Shown: positions 33,081 through 60,133 of the stretch, piece by piece | How the letters are laid out: every line of letters starts with the position of its first letter | Numbering within the stretch: the first letter of the stretch is position 1 | DNA from: Syngnathus acus | Taxonomy: Eukaryota > Chordata > Actinopteri > Syngnathiformes > Syngnathidae | Direction: 5' to 3' | Assembly: GCF_901709675.1 (NCBI RefSeq) | Contig: NC_051094.1 | Coordinates: 10,844,501-10,908,500 of the forward strand | DNA length: 64,000 bases | The notes under the pieces: generated by a model | The model's input: the letters and a program-made list of their open reading frames with translations, nothing else | Told to the model about the DNA's origin: nothing | Database searches by the model: none | Made by a program: the position numbers and the translations under genes

Positions 33081-36000
33081 AAAAAAAACCAACTATTTGC
33101 CTTAACACCTTCAACTAAAAACAGCAATGTAGCAGTGTTTCAAAATGTGTGGAAAAAAGTGTGATTTTCCGATGCTTTTTCTAATGATGTAAAAAAGTTA
33201 CTAAAGTTACAAAAATACAGAGTGTAATGTTAATAACACAAAATGAACACACAAAAAATTGCTATTGAAACTGATGTATTTCCCTTGTAATGGCGTCTAG
33301 TCATAATCATTTCAAGCAAATATGAGGTTATTTACTATAATTTCATTACAATTTACTGTATGCCTTTTGTTAAGGTTTACACGTATCCACTGGAGTTACT
33401 CTCAAGTAACTTGACCACAACCTCAATGAACAAATCATCTATGTCTTTCCAATTTTTTCCTTTCTCTTCACCCTATTACTCTTCCTCCCATGGATGAGAG
33501 AATGAATGAGCCCAGACAGAAGAGGACAAAGACTTAACATGTTTTTCTCTCTTTTCTTCTGCGCATTGAGAGGATGAGCTGGACTGTACTAATAGTCTTT
33601 GTGTGTGTGAATGGGACAGAGGGCTTTTTGTGTGTGTGTTCCAGACAGCGGCGCATAAGGCAGGACTTAAGTAGATGTTCGCCAAAGCGTACGTAATACC
33701 AGGGAAATATCAACTAATCCCTACACTCTTCTACCCTTTAACCCCCCCATCATTCATTCTTCTCAACATCATCATCATCAGCAATCAGCACCATCAACAT
33801 CAGCACCCTCCACATCTCGTGTTGGTGGTCGTTTGCGTTCACATATGAGCCCATGAGGAACTGAAGTCAAAAATCCAAAGATGCACGCTGTAAAACGCAC
33901 GTGCACAGACTCACTCTTTCACTCACTCACGCAAAACAGAAACTCACACACTCCATGGGAGATTGTTGTTGTTTCTTAATCCCGGTGGATTAACAGACTA
34001 ACAGACTCATTTTACCTCAGCCCAAACAAAGAGAGATGTCAAATCATCCATCCAATGCTAAAGGTGATGATCGCATTAACATGATGAGACGGTGTGTGCT
34101 TGTGGGGCGGTGCATTGCTAAGTGGTGCTGGCGGTCTATCTGGCATCGACTCCAAGACGAGGAATCAAAAACAACAGGGGCATCTGTTGGGAAACACTTG
34201 TCATACCACTCTGCCTCTGTGCCAAAAAGCACACAAACCTACATGTGTGAACATGAATGATGATAATCAAGCACAAGCACTCTGCATATATGTCATTAGC
34301 CAATGTGCTAACTCCAATATTCTCACTGAGCTGTGAACGTAAACTGCTTAAAGACGTAATCTTATAGGCACTGTAGGAAATGTAGCGTTGAGTCAAACAG
34401 TGGTGCTGTACTAATCCACATGCTAGACTCCAGATTAACCAGAGGGGATGGAGATGAGGGAGGGGTTAAAAACATGCCGTCCAGACCCACCCCCACACCA
34501 TCATCATCATCATTGCGTACACACGCACGCACGCACACACGTACACACAATCATCTCCATCCTACCATCCCCTCCTTTCAGATTATAGTGTTTAGTGTTG
34601 CTCCTGTATGGCAGACAGTAAGAGGATCTCTGGGTGGCGTCCTCCTGGGCTCCGTTATTGGTCTTCTAGAAAAGCCCCCCTCCCCCTGAACTGAACACCT
34701 ACAGATAGACCGAGGTTAAAGGTCAAGGGCTGTGTGTAAGAGGGCTATGAAATTTTAAAAGATAGATCTGTTTGTTTTAATAAAGGGGGATTATCGTCCA
34801 TCGACTGATTGATTGCTGAAGAGAATAAGGCCACAAACATCTCAATTTCACTGACTAAAATGTGATTAGTAAAAAAAAATCTAATAACCCAAACCCACAA
34901 TGTGTGTGAAATTTCAAAAGGCATTTAATTGTACCTCAAAGAAATGAGGACAAGCAATAGTCACACGCACGCCCACACACATATACTGGTCCTGTTCAAT
35001 AAGGACCGTCCACCATTAAATAAATCAAGAGAGTGATTTGCAAAGCCATTGCTCTATTCTCTGCGACTTTCTACAATTACAAACCCCATCAAAAAAATCA
35101 ACATAACTATCAAGTAGCCCCGAACATGAAAGCTGCACACAGTTTGCAATTTCCTCCCCATTTGCACGCCAACATTTATTAAGCTCTCGCTAAGAAATAA
35201 CGACGACTAAATTATTTTGAGAAAGTGCCTCAGGCAAAAGACTCATTTTTCGACATGCCTGCCTACTGAGGAAGAAATTTACTGTATACTGTATATTAAG
35301 AAGAACAAGAAGAGGAAAATGAGTCAAAGTAAAACTAGATTCCATTTCCTAATGGCAAAGAGTGGATAAAAAGCAGAAAATAGAAAAAATCCAATTAAAA
35401 TCTGACGATTGACACTGGGAAGGTAAAAACATGAAACGTTTTTTAAAGTCTTTGATTAGGTGATGCTAATAGCAGCAGACAAACTGATATCGTTCACTTT
35501 GGTGCAAAAAATCTTTGAGATGATGTGGCTGTTTTAACAATTTGAAAATACCACAACCCCAGTGATTCAAAGATGAAAATAAATTGTATTCACAGCTCCT
35601 TTATACATCCCACCATTAACCTTATCCATGTCCATACCATTAATTAATAATAATTATTAATAATTATAATAAAATTAAATGACTGTGAAGCAGGTTCATT
35701 AAAACAACAAAGCTTTCTGTGGCCCATATAACTTCAGCACGGTACTGTTTATTTTATCTCTGAATCACACATAGCAATGAAGTACAATAACTTCATCAGT
35801 GGAAGACATAGGGGTCATTTTGTATTAATGCACAAAATTGAGTAGTGTGTGGGGGTTGGGGGGGCAGGATTTCTCCTAACACCTTTCAAGGTGACTTGGC
35901 CCTCCTCCTTCAGGGCTTTCCTTTCAATTCTTCTCGGGATTGAAATTATGATGAAGTAATTTTTCCACAGAAATTGCCTATGTCACTTGTGGTATCTCAA

Positions 36001-37635
36001 ATTTCTCAAGTGTATTTTCAATATCTATCTCTCCTTTGCTGCGTCTCTTGCCTCTCCCGCTTTGGTTCTCATTTTCTATCCCTGAGCTCTCACTTTACAT
36101 GTCAACATGTCAATGTCATATTATATGAGACCTTTGTATTTGACACCTGCAAAATATCCTTGTGATAAAATCAATAAGGTCATGTATTGACATGAATACA
36201 AAGGCACTTGAGCGGATCTGGGCAAACAATAACAATAATAATCAAAACTAATGTGCTGTCACTCTTCTGCTCACAAACGTGTTTTTAGCGCATCTTTGCA
36301 GAGAAAAGCACCTGCTTGTTTCAGTGGGAGAAGGAGAGGCTGAGCAGAACTTGTCAGATTGGAGACGATGATTCCTCTGAGACCTATGGCCTAATTTCTT
36401 ATTTTCAAGAGGAAACTTATCTAATTATATTTAAGTTAACTTCCTGGTGGTCGATTCAAGGGCAGCACTGATTGATATAAAAAAGGAGCTTTTTTTTTTC
36501 CGAAACAAAAAAAATATCCATTTTGCCTTCTCTCATACATACAACATCCCGCAATTTTTGTGGTTGGAGTGTGGAACTTTTCTGCATCATAGTAATAGGT
36601 TTGACTTTCCTATGTAACTACCTGAAGTAACTTGAACTCATTCTGCTGTACTACTACAAACTGCAAAAGCATTAATATTGTTGAGGAAATACCTCTCTTA
36701 CAATTGAAATCAAAATTGAACAATATTACCTTTTTTGTACACTAGAGTTCATGATATTGCGCAACATAAAGTTCACTGTATATCCCATACTGCTACTGTA
36801 ACTTGGGGTCATGCAAACATTTGTTTGTTGTCATCACAATGGAGCTGATAGTTGTTATGGGATCCCCATATTGGACGGATGGAAGGCAAAATCCGTACCA
36901 TCCAAATGTTTTTCTTTGACTCAGAAGCATTATTCAGGAGGATCCCTGGGAGACACTTTCTGTGTGGACCCAACCTTGGAAACTGGCGTAAAGACCACTT
37001 TATTTAATTGGTTACTTTTCAGTTGAAACAATTTTGTGGACCATTGAGATGGAGGTGGAGCAGAAAAAGAAGCAGGCAGAAGAATATAAAGGCAGAGCAA
37101 TCGGATCAGAGATTGCATCTCTATACAGAATGCAGTTTCTCCTCCTCCAAGTTGGGCCCTTAGGCATGGCCCGGTCTGCTTCTCCTGCTCCCTTCCTCCC
37201 TCTTATCACCATATGGACACTTCAGACCTTATGACATCCTGCCTCCATGTTCACTTTCACCACACAAGCTACAATCTTGGACACATAAATTACCAGTGGT
37301 CTCTCTCTTATGGCTCTGGAAGAATAGTTTAACAAAGAGGGTGATCCGTCTCAATGGACTCACCAATCCTTACATTATTTGAAGTCCACACATTGCACAT
37401 ATACTGTATGCAAACAAATTTTGGTCACTTTGGCAAAATGAGATGATTCTAAGCCCCTCCCCATTGCTGTCTTTTACTATCTTCCCTCTGTCTGCCTGTC
37501 TTCAAGAAGCGTTTCATCCTGACCAGTCTGGGATTTTATCACGCTTGCTTTGGTCATTACATCACAATTATGGAGCTGTTGGTATGGGAGAAATAAGGGA
37601 TGAAAAAAGGAGGAGTGGAAAAAAGCGACAGATAA

Positions 37636-37646
37636 AATGTAGGTCA
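37636..37646 (+). promoter_or_regulatory. RORE consensus match upstream of rorb
   Basis: AATGTAGGTCA fits the monomeric ROR site (A/T)A(A/T)NT(A/G)GGTCA exactly, 1.86 kb upstream of the rorb start codon. About one such match is expected by chance in a window this size, so autoregulation is only a possibility. Confidence 0.25.
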
Positions 37647-38999
37647 GTGGAGATGCGCTCGGGGCAATTTCTCTCTCTCTCCATGGATGTCTCGCTCTCT
37701 CCGTGGGCCACAGCTAAAGAGGCTAAGAGACTGGGGGTGAAAGTGCCTCCAACCCACACCTGCCTCTTTGCTACCTCGCGCAGACTGACTGAAGCATCCA
37801 CAGCTCTCAGACAACTACTTCAATGGCAGACGTTGAGCACCAGGCGTGACGGTAACCCAGTGCGACAGGGGGAGACCTTCCGACAGACAGGACACACGCT
37901 CATTTCTGCAACTTCTTGATAGAATTACTTTTTAAGTTTGCGGATGTACTTCACACCGCATGCAAGTCACCAGGAGTCCGTGTTGGGGGGTCAAGGACCT
38001 GGTGGCAGAGGTTACCGAATCCAGTCACATGGAAACACATATTGGGCCTTCTCATCTATGCTGTATTATCTCCCCTTTACTGTAAAGAAATACATTGCAA
38101 ACTTGTATTTAACACATGTAATATATTACACATTTGTATTTACACTTGTATTTAACACATGAAACGTATTTGCTATAATGCAAAATTTCAGACATTTCGG
38201 TCAAGGCTTTAATGCTCCCCACTGGGATAATCATTGATAACTATGGTATTTATCAATTAAAAGTACAATAAGCCAAACACCTTGGTCATGCATAACACAA
38301 CATGTACGATTAGAATCACCTAAAGCCTACAGTGTCACTCATCGTGGCCCTAAAGCGTCCATTTGCTAGGTCAGTATTTGCGTATTTCTCAGAGGAAGTA
38401 GAAGACCCCACCCTGAATGTCATCCCTAAGAATACCTGAGACAAGTCATGTCATCGGAGCTGCTCTTCTTTCTGTGACATACAGTAAAATCGTTAATCTC
38501 TATTTCCAGTAGATAAGAACAAGATTTTCTTGTCTTCGATACCTTTACAGTGGCGCAACTGTAATTCAAGTTGACAATCAGCAATAATTGACTTTTGGTC
38601 ATAAAACAACTAATTGTACAGCCTTGCAAGTGCAAGACAATTGTTAGCTAATGTATGAGTGATGTATATGACTGAGAAGTGCGTCGACCACTTTGGTCCG
38701 CTCTATGGGTGGATTTTTTGGATTTTGCTCACACAATGATGCACGGCAATTTTGTGCTCATAGGCAAATCGTTTAGCATGAAAATCTGATCACTCAAAAG
38801 TGAATATTATGCACAAATGCTTGATACAGTTCGTCTGTTGGAATTATCTAAATAAATAATAATCTAAAAGTGATCAGATTACCTGATTTGCCTCGTCAAC
38901 ATGAGTATTTTTTTTAAATCATGGAGTCAGAAAATCTGGGCAGGATAAAGGGTTGACACACTTCATTTTACATGTTTGAAAACAACCAACCGTATATTG

Positions 39000-39508
39000 C
39001 ACTGGGCTGATTAAATGTGGAGGGCGAAGTATTAGCGCCAGAGTGCGCTCAGGCTGCGGGCGTGCGGGCATGGAAGCGCGCGCGTGTGTGTAGGCTGCAG
39101 GAGAGAGTGGGAGGAGCGGAAAGTGCTTGGGTCCAATCCGAGCTGGCGGGCAAAGCCTCTCCAACACGCTCTCCCCTCCCTCAGCCGGCAGAAAACAGTG
39201 GAACCCTCCCGTAGAGGTGAGAGCGCAGATGTCATGAAAGCGACCGCAAGACCAGAGCGCAACCACCGACACGCCGACCGACCTCAGTCCGCCTCCCTGC
39301 GCCTCCGTCTGGGATGCTTTTAGCGCACAAGCCGCCTCCAATCAGGGCAGCGGTCATCGACGCAGCTCGTCGACATTCTTTTAGTTGTTAGTTGTTTTTA
39401 TTATTTAACTGAGGATCTTGCCTGCCGAGACGCCCCTTTTTCGTTTTAGTGTTTATGTTTATTTCTTCATGACTGCTGCTTTGGGAAGTGAGGCGCAACA
39501 GCAACACC
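39000..39508 (+). promoter_or_regulatory. rorb: rorb promoter / 5' UTR, CpG-rich
   Basis: A sharp rise in GC and CpG begins at about 39018, in contrast to the AT-rich flanks, and runs to exon 1. CCAAT words lie at about 39133 and 39337. The transcription start is not visible and there is no obvious TATA box, consistent with a CpG-island promoter. The last 60 bases hold two upstream ATGs (39455 and 39469). The rorb start codon at 39509 has the favourable context CACCATGC. Confidence 0.7.

Positions 39509-39515
<7 letters not shown>
39455..39515 (+). other. Overlapping upstream open reading frames in rorb 5' leader
   Basis: ATG at 39455 opens a five-codon frame whose TGA (39470-39472) overlaps the next ATG (39469). 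The second frame is +1 relative to rorb, reads through the rorb start codon and exon 1, and after splicing would continue into exon 2 before stopping. Such overlapping uORFs usually lower main-frame translation. They matter only if the transcript starts upstream of 39455. Confidence 0.45.
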
Positions 39516-55678
<16,163 letters not shown>

Positions 55679-57466
55679 CTGACTGCCTATTGCGCCATTG
55701 CAACAAACTATTTCAGTGGAGGAACAAAAGAATACAAGGACAGCTATGTCTGACAAGACGACATTGGTAATATCTACCAAGTTCACAGCTCCTCTTGTTT
55801 CATTTGAGACTGGGGAGGTGAGTGGTCATCCGACACAAACTTACACTTAGCGCCAACAATACGTACTAGGAATGTCCAGCACTTGTCCCATCCTGTTCAC
55901 CGATACAGTCTGAAGAATGTATATAGAAATGAAACATGCCCCAAGCCACAACCTGAGCAGGGGTTACTTCTTGTCTTCTGACCAGAAATGTACAGACTTT
56001 AAAAAAAAGAAAATTCTAAGAACAATTTATACTGTTCGTCTTAAAATATCGGTACATCAAATTTATTTTACATTTGAAAAAGAAAAACCTTTTTGTTTAG
56101 ATTTTTTCTCCGAAATGAAGAAATAGTTTTAAAAGGCTGAATGGGGGAGGGAACTGAGGAATTAGAAAAGCTATTGTAGATATTCTCCTAGTACAGAGCA
56201 GATTCCAGTATTACTTCTGTTAAAATAAGTTAGTCCTAATTTAAATATACAACAGTCCACCGTGGCTGATTATTCCTTGTCTAAGTGTTTTAATTTTAAC
56301 GGATACTTTCTTGTGTACAGAATTTGTAAAGTTAAGACTTGTAAAGGAATACTGGGTAAAACTGGGAGTTGATTTTCATTTGTTTATATATAGAAGCCTT
56401 GTCTGGATTTTGTTCATACGTATAGAAGGAACAGCATCCTTCTGATGCAAACATGTAGAGATGTAAAGAAGAACATATGATGGATTAACAAAAAAAAAGA
56501 AATAGCTACTTTTCAAGATGGATACGGTAATATTCTATATTGTTGCTGCAATAAGTGAATCCAAAAAGCTGGATTGCTTTTTAACAATCACGGAGAAACA
56601 ACCAATATGAAAATGCAATTTCAAAATCAAACTCATGTCTTTGTCAAGAAAATTCCCATAACCGTGCCCCATATAGTATGACAGGGCACTGACTTCAGGG
56701 TGGTGGGAATTTTTTACCACTGGAGAGCAAGATGAGAAATGAAACTTAATCTTAATTTAAGGTAACGTTCTAATCTTCAAAGACCTGAATTACTGCTGTA
56801 TCTCCTCATCCCTCCCATCACTATTTGCACAATCGAGTCCCTGGACATCCTGGGCCACTCCGGGCTGTGAATATGAAGGAACCCAGTGAGCAATAACTTT
56901 TATCCTGCCTTCTTTTTTTTTTTTTTTTAATCTTTAAGATTTCCTTTTCTGTTGTTTGGAACAGGGTAGCAATTTCTACTAAAATGCACTATATTAGAAG
57001 GTACTAAATTCCATCACAGGCTGTTTTTAGTGTTTTAGCAAGACACAAAATGGGCTGTGGTTAGAATATACACAGAGCACTGGTTGCCAGATATGAACAA
57101 AAATCATTCTAAATACCAATGATCACTTCGTAAATGAAAACGTACACAGAAAAACGTGATAGACAATCAATCAGCTTTGCTTTTTGTTAGCAGTTACATA
57201 TTTATTAGCACTTACAAATGGACGTTTTGTTTTTAATTGTTCTGCCTTAATATTGGTTTAACTTCAATTTGGCCGCTGAGTAACAAATGCACACTGAATT
57301 TTCCAAGGCAAGGACACTTGCATGGAAAGTACAGAGTCGGCTTGAAAGGTCTGTGCAGTCCTGCTTTTAGCCACTAGATGCTCCGTATGCATTATTTTTG
57401 GTCAGGAATGACAAGGCCTCACCTAAATTAATTGTTAGTATTGGCACCAATTTAGGAAAGCATTTC

Positions 57467-57472
57467 AATAAA
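57467..57472 (+). terminator. Poly(A) signal candidate
   Basis: AATAAA about 1.8 kb after the rorb stop, possible proximal site. Confidence 0.35.
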
Positions 57473-57610
57473 TTATTGTACAAGTGTTTCAATTATGTGC
57501 ACACAAAAATTTTTGACATTTGCTGAAATTTCAATACTGTTCTTTCTTACACAGTGGCCAAATGTAATGCTTGCTGTACGCATGGACATTGTTATTTGTT
57601 AAATGAATTC

Positions 57611-57616
57611 AATAAA
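57611..57616 (+). terminator. Poly(A) signal candidate
   Basis: AATAAA in ATTCAATAAATATGG, 1.9 kb after the rorb stop. Confidence 0.4.
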
Positions 57617-58994
57617 TATGGATTTAGTTGATTCAACCTCTCACCCCACAACCCAGATCAGTGGCCAGTGACTCTGTAAGACAATCAATCACTTGCTCAT
57701 TAAGGCTTGATGCACTACATAGCATCTCTCAGGGAGCAAGTCTTTTCTGACTTTGCATTAGAAGAGGGTTTCATATTTTTGCAAATTTATGAGAACAAAA
57801 GTTTTTAATGAAAATAGGAATACTTTTTGCGATAAAAAGCAGCATATGATAGCAATGGAATCTGCCCAGACAAGGCTTTGATTAGTGTGTGCGCGCGTGC
57901 GTGCGTGTACAGGGCATGAATTCACTGTCCAAATCTTATGTCCAGATTATATGATAAGCATGGTGACGTATAGCACAAGGAGAGCTCTAATTGCTCCATA
58001 TCAGTGTGCTCTTGTCATCACTTGCGTTCACTTATGTTTACTGCTTATTTTGCTGCTTATGGGACCATGTGGGAAGTTCACTGGCAAACTGTGAATCATG
58101 CAACATCACAACGCTGGACAGTGAATTCCAACTCTGAAGTTTTTGTGTGAGATGTTTTTATTTTCCCTTGTTAGACTGTGAATCAGAGAGGTGGGATGGG
58201 GTTGTGAGAGGATGTGCTGGCAAAAACGAGTGGTAACATAACACTGTAAGTAAGACACTGTAGCAATAAGAACTGGAGGCATTTACTACTGCCATGTTTG
58301 CATTGTAAGATTATTTTTTATTTTATTACTATTTACTGTTATTATTGTTCTTATTATGTCTACTATTCTCTATTACTATTAGCCTATTGTTGTTCTGTTC
58401 TATTTGCATGACGTTTCATTGCAATGAAACATTTTGGGCATATTGGTGTTTTGTCACCCTTCTGGGAGGGATAAATGGCAGGGTGGGTTTAAAACGGGAT
58501 CCAGAATTAAGTCAGCTCTAAGTGATTTTCCAACAATATGAAGGACTTCTAAATAAAATATTATTATTTATACACAAGGAATTTAAGAAATACTGTTCAA
58601 CTGGGTGAAAATTCTTTTTTTTTTGTTTTTTTTCTGGAACCTTTGAATGTGTGAGTTGCTATCACCAGTCAGTGAACGGCCCATTCTGTACTGGCCTTAT
58701 TGAACCGGATCAGAGACTCTTACGCGCATGCTGTGGGGGGAGGCAAACTTTTCTGAATGTTATGGAGTCTGTTTGTTCAGTGTGAGGGACTGAACTCAAT
58801 ACGCCTTTACCACTCCATCAACACAGACAAAAACAGTACATTTGAAAACGCACAATAAAACTAGTCAACATGATGGCTCTGACAAAATGCACAGACATTT
58901 TAATACACTTGTTTTTTAAATTACATTTCCTACACGTTGTCCAAGACACTAACTACACCCATGAAACCGTCCTTACCTTTCTTAAAAAGAACCC

Positions 58995-58995
<1 letters not shown>

Positions 58996-59070
<75 letters not shown>
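58996..59070. repeat. (GT)n then (GA)n microsatellite
   Basis: About 29 GT units followed by a GA-rich run, inside the probable rorb 3' UTR. Confidence 0.96.
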
Positions 59071-59327
59071 CGGAGGGAGATACAGTGAGACTGAGACAAT
59101 GTTTTGTCTACCGATGCTTTTTAAACTTTCTCGATGCATTACACATGCGTGCAATTCAAATAGTGTTGAAAATTGTTAATTTATTTTTTAGAATGTCTGC
59201 GTACAAGCAAGAGCAAATCAAATCAAATGTAGCAATCTGTAAACAATACCTATAAAAAAGGTATTTGGCCTTACGGAATCTGTTTTACACAGGACTAACA
59301 AAACAAAATTAAAAAAAAATTCTACAT

Positions 59328-59351
59328 ACAAAAGGAAATCTTTCCTTTTGT
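59328..59351. repeat. 24-bp palindrome
   Basis: ACAAAAGGAAA and its exact reverse complement TTTCCTTTTGT are separated by TC. It would form an 11-bp hairpin in the rorb 3' UTR. Confidence 0.88.
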
Positions 59352-59645
59352 TTTTAAAGTGCCATAGCTAGTGAGAAGAGGAATGATTGGAAGTGAGACG
59401 TAGATGCTTTACTGTCTTGAGTTCACTTGTGAAACCAATCATAAAAAGAGTAAACTCAAGAAAAATGTGCATTTGAATACACTGGCAAACAGTTTTTACA
59501 TTTGATGCTTTCTTCATTTGGTCATCTAGGACTCTGCAGGACTCTGAGCTCTGACTATCAATCCATGAGCGCCTCTGTACAAACATTTTCTTTTTCACAT
59601 CAGAATGATATTATGCGTATGCGTGAATGCATGTATACATTTGCA

Positions 59646-59651
59646 TTTAAT
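59646..59651 (-). terminator. Poly(A) signal candidate for trpm6
   Basis: TTTAAT on the + strand reads ATTAAA on the - strand, 385 bases past the trpm6 stop. The nearest - strand AATAAA is at 59180-59185. Confidence 0.3.
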
Positions 59652-59832
59652 TGTGTCGTAGACACCCACGTTACGGATTAGAATGGGTTGAAGTTCAGAG
59701 CTATGCAGGGCCCTTTACTGAGTCCTCCTTTGATATGTGTGTATATATAATGTGAAGGTCTGAAGTGATTTTGTTAAATTCTATATTTTATCGCTTTTGT
59801 AGACATTTTGTTGTGGGAAGAAAAAAAAATAC

Positions 59833-59838
59833 AATAAA
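59833..59838 (+). terminator. Distal poly(A) signal of rorb (probable)
   Basis: AATAAA in ACAATAAATTTTATGGG, followed within 40 bases by a T-rich stretch (CTCGTTTTTCTTTCG) suitable as a downstream element. It is the last + strand signal before the trpm6 stop. Confidence 0.5.
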
Positions 59839-60035
59839 TTTTATGGGTGAAATTCTGCCTCGTTTTTCTTTCGTACACATGCACACGATTGCTTATTTGA
59901 GCACTTGTATAACCGCTGTGTGTAATGGCTAACGCACAGATATTTTACCAGAGTTGTCTGTGCAAAAGCTGCAATATCAGCACGTCATTTTTTTCCCCCT
60001 GCTTCAAGGGATAAAAGTAACATGATGCTTTTAGC

Positions 60036-60133
60036 CTAGACGTTATTTACTCCCTCATCCTCTTGTTCTGTTTCCCCTGGTGTAGGTTCTGCCTCACCGC
60101 TGTTCTTGCATGTGTCCAGATGCCTCCTTAAAG
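60036..60133 (-). CDS. trpm6: trpm6 last exon (C-terminal tail)
   Basis: Acceptor CTCTTGTTCAG. Codes LRRHLDTCKNSGEAEPTPG and an acidic end ..EQEDEGVNNV, then TAG at 60038-60036. The phase matches the preceding exon, and LSALRR aligns with the LPDLKR that follows the zinc knot in mammals. The tail itself is poorly conserved in the family. Confidence 0.82.

Larger units (their letters stand above)
31031..38999. other. Non-coding region directly upstream of rorb
   Basis: About 8 kb with no exon-like sequence. It includes purine-rich DNA at 31800-32100, a possible hAT-like remnant at 32738-33080, short CA tracts at 34500-34550 and one perfect RORE-consensus match at 37636. The long open frames at 31606-32043 and 37443-37919 lie in compositionally biased DNA and show no domain. 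Confidence 0.5.
55679..59850 (+). other. rorb: rorb 3' UTR (probable)
   Basis: AT-rich, non-coding sequence from the stop to a poly(A) signal at 59833. Earlier signals at 57467 and 57611 could give shorter forms. Mammalian RORB has a multi-kilobase 3' UTR, so this length is reasonable. It contains a (GT)n run at 58996 and a perfect 24-bp palindrome at 59328. The end is inferred. Confidence 0.6.
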
